Position numbers and translations under genes: made by a program. Source: Sarcocystis neurona (Eukaryota; Apicomplexa; Conoidasida; Eucoccidiorida; Sarcocystidae). From it: a stretch of 64,000 nt of DNA. The notes beneath the pieces were generated by a model. The model saw nothing but the letters and a program-made list of their open reading frames with translations, made no database searches and was not told the origin of the DNA. Positions 12,516-21,484 of the stretch are shown piece by piece. The stretch covers positions 1,799,217 to 1,863,216 of the forward strand of contig KL647304.1 in NCBI GenBank assembly GCA_000727475.1, in the 5' to 3' direction. The stretch's first letter is position 1, and every line of letters starts with the position of its first letter.

Positions 12516-13622
12516 TTATCTTCCTCCTATTCCTCTCGAGGGAGAAGTCCACACTGCAAGTGACGTGTCTTTTTCAGAAGAAGTATCTCTTGCTGCTCTC
12601 CAAGCGAGTCCCGTACAAAAGAGAGACAGAGGGCCCCACAGAAAGAAAGACAGATATAGAGAGATAGAGAGAGAAAAAATGGGTCTTGATGATGACCGGC
12701 CCGTGGCTTCTTCTTTTATCCGCCTTCTGCTCGTCCGGTTCAATTCTTCTCGTTGCCTCTCTTCCTTTCCTATTCCTTGATGCAGACTTCTCGTGCTTAA
12801 CACCCGAGCTACAACGACGCGTTCTGCTACTTTTGCTGCTGCTGCTGCTGCGGGTCTCTTCGACACTTCTTCGCTGCTGTCGCGAAATGCTGCTGCGACC
12901 GCCGCACGAAATTGCTGCTGCACTTCCTCACGCTCTTCCCGCCGCCTTCCTGCTGCTGCTGCTTCTTCTCCGCAGCTCTCAACTCCTCCCCGAAGCTCCT
13001 CTTTTGCTGCTGCCATCAGTAGTCTCCGCAGAACTGCCGCACACTCCACCGGTGCTGTTCCTCTCACTGCATCTCTGCCATTGCTCCTGCTGCTGCTGAT
13101 GAGGCTACTGCTCCTGGTGTCACTGCTGCTGCTACTACTGCTCCTGCTATCACTGCTCCTGCTGCTCCTGCTGCTGTCGCTGCTCCTGCTGCTGCTCCTG
13201 CAATCACTGCTGCTGCCGTTGCTTGCTGTCCGTGCTGCTGCCACTAGTGCTGCTACTGCTGCTGTCGCTGTTGCTCTGCTGCTGTTTCTGCCACTGCTGC
13301 TGCTGCCGCTGAACCGGGTCGCGCTTGCTGAATTGGTGTCACTGCTTTTCTGCTGCTGTTCGTACCGCTGTTCTACACACTGCTGCATCTGCTGCCGCGC
13401 CGTCCTGCTGCTGCGGTTCTCCCCACTCCTGCAAACAGAGAAAGAGAGGGAAGAACAGCAATTTCTCGCCGACTCTCCGTCTCTTTTGTGGACTTCCGTC
13501 TCGTCCTCTCTTCTTCGTCTTCCCCCCCTCCCTTCTTTCTTTTTCCCCTTCTTCCCCTCCCTTCTCCTTCCCGGTAAAATCGACTTTTCGTCCGTCCGAG
13601 CGTTGTTGTTGTCTCCCCACAC
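12516..13622 (-). CDS. hypothetical charged Ser-rich protein (frame candidate)
   Basis: A 368-codon minus-strand open frame starts at 13622. It has a basic N-terminus (Arg/Lys/Gly-rich, residues about 18-42), a middle with long Ser runs, and a more ordered part around residues 190-280 (AAVLRRLLMAAAKEEL, then REEREEVQQQFRAAVAAAF and KVAERVVVARVL). After about residue 310 it becomes hydrophobic (FSLSISLYLSFFLWGPL), which comes from a CT-rich stretch and may be intron or 3' flank. The antisense plus-strand frames are mostly Leu/Ala runs. No domain is recognised, and homopolymer tracts keep several frames open, so this is only a candidate. Confidence 0.3.
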   Translation of the reverse strand: MWGDNNNARTDEKSILPGRRREGKKGKKKEGRGGRRRREDETEVHKRDGESARNCCSSLSFSVCRSGENRSSRTARQQMQQCVEQRYEQQQKSSDTNSASATRFSGSSSSGRNSSRATATAAVAALVAAARTASNGSSSDCRSSSRSSDSSRSSRSSDSRSSSSSSSDTRSSSLISSSRSNGRDAVRGTAPVECAAVLRRLLMAAAKEELRGGVESCGEEAAAAGRRREEREEVQQQFRAAVAAAFRDSSEEVSKRPAAAAAAKVAERVVVARVLSTRSLHQGIGKEERQREELNRTSRRRIKEEATGRSSSRPIFSLSISLYLSFFLWGPLSLFCTGLAWRAARDTSSEKDTSLAVWTSPSRGIGGR

Positions 13623-16600
13623 CCTCTGCTGCAGCGAGTGGCGTCCCTTTCATATTTTTCTGCTGCGAGGGAACTTGCCGCTGTCTCACCAGCTCTTCAG
13701 GCTTACTGCCTTCGCTTCTCTCTTCCTTTGGTGAGCAGTCCTGTCCTTTCTACAACGGCCGCGCCTCCGTCAATGTCTCTCTTCCCCCCCGCCCTTCCTC
13801 CCCGTCTCCTGCTGCATTTTTTCTCCTGGAAACAGCCATGGGCCAACACAAGAAAGAAAGGTTCAACTGCTAGAGAATCGCCAGGCGTAGTGACCGCAGC
13901 ACCACATCAACTCAGGCCCCTGGGTCGCCAGGGTCTTCCTCTTGCCTTGGTGTTTCTGCAGGAAAAACTGCTGAGTAAAAGCTAGTAGTCAAGCTAGTAG
14001 TAGGGGGAGGAGGAGAAGGCGGAGACTGGGCTGCTGCTGTTTTCGGTGCTGCTTCTTCTGCGCTATACGAGTTTCCTCACTGCAGTTCCTAAGACACCTG
14101 CTGCTGCTCTGCTTGCTGCTCACACAGCAGCTGCGACTACAGCAGCTGCTGCTGCTGTGTGACCGTGTGCTTCTGCGGGCGTGGCTGCTGCTTCTTCTGC
14201 GGACGTGGTGGCTGCTGCTGCTGCCGCGGCGAGAAGAAGTTCGAACGTGAAGGCCTCCTCCTGTTTTTCTTTTTCCTTCTCCTCACCTCGATCAAAGCGT
14301 AGCCGACCATGTTGCGGTGCACAGACAGCCCAAGACTTAGCGGCACCGCCGCCTTCTTGGGAGAAGTCAGCGCCTTGCTGCTGCTGAAGTCCCTGCTGCT
14401 GCCCCTCTGGGAGTCGCCGCCCCTTTTGCTGCTGCTGCTGCTGCTCTTCCTGCTGAGAGCCAGCAACGGTGCGGAACCAAAAGACGAGGAGAAACTGCAG
14501 CAGGAACTAACGACTTCCCTGCTGCAGTGCTGGACTGCCCTTCCGCAGAAACGCATCTCGCTGCTGCTGTCCTGCTGCCGCGTCCTCCTGCGGTTGCTGC
14601 TAGGCAGGACAGAAGCAGTGCTGCTGCGCCTAAAGCACGTCTTGTGAGGTTTGAGACAGCTGCTGCTAAAGGCACGCTGCCTCCTCGTCCATCCCCTGCT
14701 GCTGTTCCTCTCGCTTCTGCTGCCGCCGCTGCTGCTCTGGCAAAAACTGCTGTTCGAGGTGCTGCTGCTGTTGCTGGGAGAGGAAGTGTTGCTGAAAGTG
14801 TTGCTGCAAGTGGTGCTGCTGCAAGTGGTGCTGCTGCAAGTGGTGCTGCTGCAAGTGGTGCTGCTGCAAGTGGTGCTGCTGCAAGTGGTGCTGCTGCAAG
14901 TGGTGCTGCTGCAAGTGCTGCTGCCGCAAGTGCTGCTGCCGCAAGTGCTGCTGCTGTTGTTGCAAGTGCTGCCGCTGCTGCAAGTGCTGCTGCTGCTGTC
15001 GCCGTGGTTGCTGCCGCCGCTTCGTGTATGAGAGGAAGATAGCGAATACCTGCGTATCCCCCCCGGCCCTCGCTGCAACCGAGCAACAGCAGCCCCACCC
15101 CGGCAAACTCCTTCCTCTTCTCGCTGCAGCTCTTGCTGTTGTTGCTGCTGTGACGGCAGCTGCGAAACGTCCTGCTGCCCGTCTACATGCCAGTTGTCTG
15201 GCAGCTGATGCTGGGGGCTCTAGCGTTGGCCCCGCTGCCACTAGTGTTGTAGCTACTACAGCTGCTACTTCTTTTCGCCTTGCTGCTGCTCCCACCGCTG
15301 TCTGGTGGCTGCTACTTCACACTGGCGTTGTTTCTTTATGAGTTTCTACTGCTGCGCCTGCTGCTGCTGCTGTTGCTGCTGCACATCTTCCTGCTGCAGC
15401 TGCTGCCATTGCTGCCCTCCGGGCGGCGCCACCTTTCGCGGCTCCTTTTCCTCGTCGAACTGCCTCTCGCTCTCGTACTTTCTCTAAGGTTCCTACGGGC
15501 GCTGCTCTTGCTGCTGGTGCTGCCTCTGCTGCTGCTGCGGGTGCTGCTGCTGCTGCTGCGGGTGATGCTTCTGCTGCTGCTTCTGCCGCGGCTTCTGCCG
15601 CTGCCTCTCCTGCCGCTGCTTCTCCTGCCGCTGCCGCTGGTGCTGCTGATGTCGTTGAGATAGTTGTCTGTGCTGCAGCTGTGTGCAAGTGGCTGCGCCA
15701 GCACGTGCTGCTCTTGGTGAAGGAGAACCACACGAGCGAACTGCCCACCGAAATTTTCTCCGTCGCTGCTGCTGTTAATGACGCTCCTGCCGCTGTTCTT
15801 CTCGCTGCTGCTGTGTGTCTTGTGCTGCTGCAGCCGCTGCTACGGTTCCTCCTCTCGCTGCTCCTGCTGCTGAGGAGGAGGAAGAAAAGGAACGTCTTGC
15901 TCTTGCTGCTTCTGCTGCTGTGACGTGTGCCGCCGCTCGTGGTGCATTGCTGCGCGCGGGCTGCTGGCGCTGCTGCTGCTGGACGGGGTACCGCGACTAC
16001 CGCTCGTGGGGATGCGCTGCTGCTGCCGTTGCGGAGAACGCTGCTGCTGGAGAGAAGAACGCAGAAAAGGATGTTGTGGGGTGCTGCTGCAGACGCTGGG
16101 AATGTAGCTGCGAGGGCACCGACCAACTTGCTGCCGCTGCTGCCAGGCGCTTCACTTCTCGACAAGCGACTTCCCTCCAGTACACACACGCGCAGCTGGT
16201 CGTTTTACTGCTGCTGCTGCGGCGGCACTTGCTGTTGCCGCTGTTGCTCTCGGTTATTGCTTCACCATACCATCTCGCTGTTCAGCAGCTACGTCAAGGG
16301 AAGAAAAACACACACCGGCAACAAACTCCGACGGAAAAGGACGTGGACGCGAGAGCCACGAGTCGAAGTGGCTGCGGCAGCTCGACCCTCTGCTGCTGGT
16401 GCCGCCGCTCCGGCCGGCTGCCGGTGCTGCTGCTTGCAGCGTTGTAGCTGCTGCATCTGCCAGTCTCTGAGCCGCAGAAGTTGAAGGCAGGAGAAAAACC
16501 AGCGCGGCACAAGAAAAAGAAGTGAAATTGTCAATGTTGTGAGCGAGACGTGCCTTCAGTCCCGGCGCGAGCACCGGCAGGAGCAGAGGAACCACAGCGA

Positions 16601-16975
16601 GAGACACAGCAGCAGCAACGGCGGTGGGGCTGGCAGCAGCAGCAGCAGCAGCAGCAGAGGGGACGCGCGGCGGGCGGCGCTGGTCTCTGGTTTTGTGTGT
16701 AGCTGCTGCTTGTGAGTGTGTGTGTACGCATGCGGCGGTGAACTGCTACCATTTTTTTGCTTTCCTCCTGCTGCTGCTGCAATTCAACGAAGCGCATATC
16801 CACGTGTGAGGAGAACGAGGGACCACGCATTCTAGCCGTTCGGGCGTCCCCCTCCGGGTGCTGCTGCTGCTGCTGCCGCGTGCCAATTTGCTGTGCTCGC
16901 TGCTGCTGTAGTATACGTCAGTTCACAGTTGTAGAAGAGGAGAGCAGCACCGCTTTCATTCTGCTGCTGCAGCTG
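13623..16975. repeat. CTG-oriented repeat-rich block
   Basis: CTG/GCT/TGC repeats on the plus strand with pyrimidine-rich flanks. Open frames occur on both strands. The most protein-like are a plus frame at 14309-14647 (112 codons with a Leu-rich hydrophobic run followed by EPKDEEKLQQELTTSLLQ) and a minus frame ending at 14666 (QQQHLEQQFLPEQQRRQQ). Neither has recognisable homology and they compete for the same DNA, so no gene is called. Confidence 0.6.
14797..14995. repeat. 15-bp tandem repeat (GTGGTGCTGCTGCAA)
   Basis: About eight nearly exact copies of GTGGTGCTGCTGCAA, followed by variants GTGCTGCTGCCGCAA and longer ones. The unit is divisible by three, so each frame gives a fixed pentapeptide (ASGAA on the plus strand, QQHHL and LAAAP on the minus). 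Confidence 0.95.
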
Positions 16976-17241
16976 CTGTGCGTCCGGGATAAACTGCGGT
17001 GTACGTACACCGGAACAGCTGGCATGGCGGCTCCTCGCTAGCGTGCGTCAAGGTTAAACTGCGGTGTACGTACACCGGAACGGCTGGCTTGGTGGCTTCT
17101 TGCTACTGTGCGTCAAGGATAAACTGAGGTGTATGTACACCGGAACAGCTGGCTTGGCGGCTTCTCGCTGCTGTGCGTCAGGGATAAACTGCGTTGTATG
17201 TACACTGGAACACCTGGCATGGCGGCGCCTCGATTCTGTGT
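16976..17241. repeat. 65-bp tandem array, four copies, with a palindromic core
   Basis: Four units contain the core at 16998, 17063, 17128 and 17193, an exact 65-bp period. Each has a TAAACTG box, the core GGTGTACGTACACC (14-bp perfect palindrome in units 1 and 2; GGTGTATGTACACC in unit 3; TTGTATGTACACT in unit 4), then GGAACxxCTGGC and a TGTGCGTCA box. The period is not a multiple of three, so it is unlikely to be selected as a coding repeat. Confidence 0.95.
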
Positions 17242-17300
17242 CAACCGCTTCGTGCGCGGCTGCAGGGGCAGCAGCTGCTTGAGCTGCAGCAGCAGCTCTT

Positions 17301-17637
17301 TTGGCAACCCCTTACGCTGTTGCAGCAGGTATGGGCGCTCCAGCAGCAGCGACAATATCTACAGCAGCAGCTTTGGAGACGTCAGCCGCAGCACCAGCAC
17401 CCACGCCACCAAGCTCAGCTGCGAAGGGGACTTTAGAAGCAGTTGCTGCAGCAAATGCACCAGCAGCAGCAACAGCAGCAGCAGCAACAGCAGCAGCAGC
17501 AACAGCAGCAGCAGCAACAGCAGCAGCAGCAACAGCAGCAGCAGCAACAGCAGCAGCAGCAACAGCAGCAGCAGCAACACCAGCAGCAACAGTGGCAGGA
17601 GCAATAACAGCAACAGCTCCAACAGCAGTGGCAGCAA

Positions 17638-17672
<35 letters not shown>

Positions 17673-18026
17673 GGAGCAGCAGCAGCAACAACGGCAGCAG
17701 CACCACGAGCAACAGCAGCGAAGGCGAGAGGAGGCCCTGCACCGGCGCTAACGACTGGAACTTCTACCCCAGCAAATGTGCGCAGGACAGCGGCACGAGC
17801 AGCAGAAGCAGCAGCAACAGCAACAGCGACGGGTTCCTCAGCAGGTTGTCAGGCCGTTCTGGCAGCTGCTGCAGCAGCAACAGCGGTCCTTTTCGGTGTC
17901 GCAGCAGCCTCCTCAGCGGCAGGAGCAGCAGCCAGATGTATCACACCAGCATTTCTTGTTGCAGTAGTGCCAGCAGCAACACAGGGAGACAGGAAAGAGA
18001 CAGACGCTTCGGCAGCGGGATACTGA
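17301..18026 (+). CDS. Ala-rich open frame, possible exon
   Basis: A plus-strand 241-codon frame reads Ala/Thr/Pro-rich sequence. An Ala run (CAG/CAA tract at 17459-17700) is followed by a more varied C-terminal third (LTTGTSTPANVRRTAARAAE, then VLAAAAAATAVLFGVAAASS and QGDRKETDASAAGY) before a stop. The hydrophobic Ala/Val stretch could be a membrane segment. A Ser-rich frame of 612 codons (17129-18967) and minus-strand Ala-rich frames cover the same DNA. I prefer the Ala frame only on composition; there is no homology or clear splice support. Confidence 0.25.
17456..17725. repeat. CAGCAGCAGCAA repeat tract
   Basis: Regular CAGCAGCAGCAA (12-bp) units for about 120 bp, then less regular CAG/CAA to about 17725. 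One plus frame reads SSSN repeats, another AAAT repeats. Confidence 0.95.
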
Positions 18027-18738
18027 GCACCAGCAGCGGCCCCGCCATCTCGAGCAACATCCTGTCGCAGCCGTTTGGTCCTGCTCCCTGGCGTGTGTGT
18101 GCTGCAGCAGCAGCAACAGGCGACCGCAGCGCGTTGTTGACAGTAGCGCATCGTCCAGCAGCAGCAGGAGACAAAACAGCAGCTACAAGCAGTTCCTGCT
18201 CTGCCGCCTTGGCCTCGGCTAGCAGTATCCCCGCTGCTGCTTCTGCTGAGAATCTCATTCCTGCTGCTGGTGCACGTGCTGCTCCTGCTGCTCCGGACGC
18301 TCCAGCTGGTGCGGCTGCTGCGGATTCGGGTCGTTCTGTCCCTGGCATTGCTGCTGCTGCTTCCTCTTCTTCGTTCCCATCCGACGGCGTGTCTGCTGCT
18401 GCTGCTATCACTGCTATTACTAGCGGGGATGGGACAGCTGCTGGTGCTTTCTCCTCCTGTCTCGCGTTTGTTGCAGCACCAGGACGAGGACTTGCGCGCT
18501 GGGCGCTGCTGCTCTCTCGAACAGAAGGGAAGCAGCAGCAGCAGCAGCCAAGCAGCAGGCTCCTACCGGTCTTCTCCTCCGGGATGACTCTGTTGCACCT
18601 GTGTCAGCTGCAACAACAGCAACCTCAGCAGCAGCAACTCCAGCAGCAGCCACCCCAGCAACAGCAGCTGAGAAAGTTCTCCGCACATCCGTACAAACCG
18701 AAAAGCCGAGAAGTCTTCCACCCCCATGTTACCGGTGA

Positions 18739-19345
18739 ACACGTTACAGCAGCAGCAGCAGAGCAGCAGCAGCAGCAGAGCAGCAGCAGCAGCAGCCACC
18801 CAGCAACAGCAGCAGAGCAGCAGAGCAGCACAGAAGCAGCAGCAGCAGCCACCGCAGCAACAGCAGCAGAGCAGCAGAGCAGCACAGAAGCAGCAGCAGC
18901 AGCAGCACAGCAGCAGCAGCAGCACAGCAGCAGCAGCACAGCAGCAGCAGCACAGCAGCAGCAATAGCACAGCAGCAGCAACAGAGCAGCAGCAGCAGCA
19001 GAGCAACAGCAGCACAGCAGCACAGCAGCACAGCAGCAGCAGCACAGCAGCAACAGCACCGCAGCAACAGCACAGCAGCGGCAGCAGCATAGCAGCAGCA
19101 GCATAGCAGCAGCAGCATAGCAGCAGCAGCGGCACAGCAGCAGCAGCACAGCAGCAGCAGCACAGCAGCAACAGCACAGCAGCAACAGCACAGCAGCAAC
19201 AGCATAGCAGCAGCAGCAGCAGCGTAGCAGCAGCAGCAGCATAGCGGCAGCAGCACATCAGCAGCAGCAGCATAGCGGCAGCAGCACATCAGCAGCAGCA
19301 GCATAGCGGCAGCAGCACATCAGCAGCAGCAGCATAGCGGCAGCA
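18739..19345. repeat. CAG tract running into an assembly gap, with a 31-bp terminal array
   Basis: Near-continuous CAG with ACAG, ATAG and AGAG interruptions. The last ~110 bases before the gap are about four near-identical 31-bp units, each containing CACATCAGCAGCAGCAGCAT then AGCGGCAGCAG. The gap begins inside this array. Confidence 0.95.
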
Positions 19346-20225
19346 NNNNNNNNNNNNNNNNNNNNNNNNNNNNNNNNNNNNNNNNNNNNNNNNNNNNNNN
19401 NNNNNNNNNNNNNNNNNNNNNNNNNNNNNNNNNNNNNNNNNNNNNNNNNNNNNNNNNNNNNNNNNNNNNNNNNNNNNNNNNNNNNNNNNNNNNNNNNNNN
19501 NNNNNNNNNNNNNNNNNNNNNNNNNNNNNNNNNNNNNNNNNNNNNNNNNNNNNNNNNNNNNNNNNNNNNNNNNNNNNNNNNNNNNNNNNNNNNNNNNNNN
19601 NNNNNNNNNNNNNNNNNNNNNNNNNNNNNNNNNNNNNNNNNNNNNNNNNNNNNNNNNNNNNNNNNNNNNNNNNNNNNNNNNNNNNNNNNNNNNNNNNNNN
19701 NNNNNNNNNNNNNNNNNNNNNNNNNNNNNNNNNNNNNNNNNNNNNNNNNNNNNNNNNNNNNNNNNNNNNNNNNNNNNNNNNNNNNNNNNNNNNNNNNNNN
19801 NNNNNNNNNNNNNNNNNNNNNNNNNNNNNNNNNNNNNNNNNNNNNNNNNNNNNNNNNNNNNNNNNNNNNNNNNNNNNNNNNNNNNNNNNNNNNNNNNNNN
19901 NNNNNNNNNNNNNNNNNNNNNNNNNNNNNNNNNNNNNNNNNNNNNNNNNNNNNNNNNNNNNNNNNNNNNNNNNNNNNNNNNNNNNNNNNNNNNNNNNNNN
20001 NNNNNNNNNNNNNNNNNNNNNNNNNNNNNNNNNNNNNNNNNNNNNNNNNNNNNNNNNNNNNNNNNNNNNNNNNNNNNNNNNNNNNNNNNNNNNNNNNNNN
20101 NNNNNNNNNNNNNNNNNNNNNNNNNNNNNNNNNNNNNNNNNNNNNNNNNNNNNNNNNNNNNNNNNNNNNNNNNNNNNNNNNNNNNNNNNNNNNNNNNNNN
20201 NNNNNNNNNNNNNNNNNNNNNNNNN
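19346..20225. other. assembly gap (880 N)
   Basis: A run of N flanked on both sides by CAG repeats. The size may be an estimate, and the reading frames that cross it have no meaning. Confidence 1.
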
Positions 20226-20478
20226 GCACGTCAGCAGCAGCAGCAGCACAGCAGCAGCAGCACAGCAGCAGCAGCTGCAGCGTCCATCAACAGAAGGGCC
20301 GCAGCAGACGAGCAGCAGAAGAGCAGCAGCAGAAGAGGAGCAGCAGTGAAACAGCAGAAGAGGAGCAGCAGAGGAACAGCAGCAGAGGAGCAGTAACAAA
20401 GGAGCCGCAGCAGGAGGGCAGAAACAGAAAAAGCAGAAGCAGAGGACGATCTTCGGCGGTAGCACGAGAGCAGCAGCA
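20226..20478. repeat. CAG repeat flank downstream of the gap
   Basis: Interrupted CAG/GAGCAG repeats that grade into less repetitive sequence at about 20400. No gene is called. Confidence 0.85.
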
Positions 20479-21264
20479 GTGGGTCTAGTGCACCAGGAGA
20501 GGGGTGGCGGTACGGGTGCGCCTACGCACAGCAGCACCACTTCTCATCGGCACACGGTAGCGGCACCAGTCGAAAAGCAGCAGCAGCAAGTGGCAACAGC
20601 GACAGGACGGCGGCAACAGCGCAGCGGCGGTAGCAGTGCACCGGCTGCAGCAGCGAGCTCAGAGCATTGGGAGAAAGGAAGCCGCAGCGGCCTCGGGAAG
20701 GCAGGACAAGCGGCCGGAGAGCAGCAGCAGGAGAGCAGCAGCAGGAGAGCAGCAGCAGTAGGAGCAACAGCATTTATATGGGTGCCCCTGAACGGCCTGC
20801 AGTTTGTGTGTTGCTGCTTTTCGGGGTGCTGCGCGTGTGCTGCTGGTTTCCCTAGCGCTGCCATATTTGCTGCGGCAGGAACAGCGACTGGTGTTGCTGC
20901 TGCCCTCTTCGTACGGCCAATGGCCCCGCTGCTGGTGCGAGTTTGCCTAGGGGGGCGGGAGCTGCTGCTTCGCCGACTTGCTGCTGTTGCAGCTGCTCTG
21001 CTGCTCGTGTCTCTGGCTGTCAGACGGGATGTACCGCTGCTGCTGTTGCCGTTGAGAGAGCCGTTCTTCCTGCTGGTTCACTGCTGCTGCTGTTGCTGGT
21101 GTACTGCTACTGTGGCAGGCGCTCCGGCCTGCTGCTACTCCTGCTGCTCGTCTCGTTCTTCCTCCTGCTGCTGCTGCTCGTCCTGCTACTGCTGGTGCTC
21201 GCGTTGCTGCTGCGACCCTGACGGCGGTGCAGTTTCTGCTGTGCTGCTGCTGCTATTGCAGTGA
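20479..21264 (+). CDS. possible upstream coding region of the AP2 gene
   Basis: A plus-strand 261-codon frame lies directly upstream of the AP2-domain exons. The first ~110 residues are Gln/Ser/Ala-rich and mixed (SSEHWEKGSRSGLGKAGQAA, then ATAFIWVPLNGLQ). The rest is Ala/Leu/Cys-rich because the repeat polarity changes to CTG at about 20800. It could contain an N-terminal exon of the AP2 gene, since no other start for that gene is visible. The frame does not run into exon 21485-21573 without a splice or frame change, so the link is an inference. Confidence 0.25.
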   Translation: MGLVHQERGGGTGAPTHSSTTSHRHTVAAPVEKQQQQVATATGRRQQRSGGSSAPAAAASSEHWEKGSRSGLGKAGQAAGEQQQESSSRRAAAVGATAFIWVPLNGLQFVCCCFSGCCACAAGFPSAAIFAAAGTATGVAAALFVRPMAPLLVRVCLGGRELLLRRLAAVAAALLLVSLAVRRDVPLLLLPLREPFFLLVHCCCCCWCTATVAGAPACCYSCCSSRSSSCCCCSSCYCWCSRCCCDPDGGAVSAVLLLLLQ

Positions 21265-21484
21265 ATTCTCGTGCTGCTGTTGCTGCTGCAGTGAATTCTC
21301 ACTGCCAGTAGTGGTCCCGCTGCTGCTGTGGCTGCTGCTGTAAGATGCTTCCCGCTGTTGATGCTGCTTTGCGGCTGTTGCTGCAGCTCTACTCGTGCTG
21401 CTGCTGCTGTTCCTGCTGCTATTTCTGCTACTCTGCGCCCGTATCCCGGCTGCGTTTACTGGTGCTGTTGCTGCTGCGGTGCAG

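Noticed and set aside
16976..17241. CRISPR-like interpretation of the 65-bp array
   Set aside because: Units are contiguous and diverge throughout; there are no unique spacers between short identical repeats, and the genome is eukaryotic.
17129..18967. 612-codon Ser/Asn/Gln-rich plus frame
   Set aside because: It begins inside the 65-bp non-triplet array and passes through pure CAG tracts; length comes from the repeats. Kept only as an alternative to the Ala-rich frame.
19258..20540. Long frames crossing the N gap
   Set aside because: They exist only because N was translated as X.
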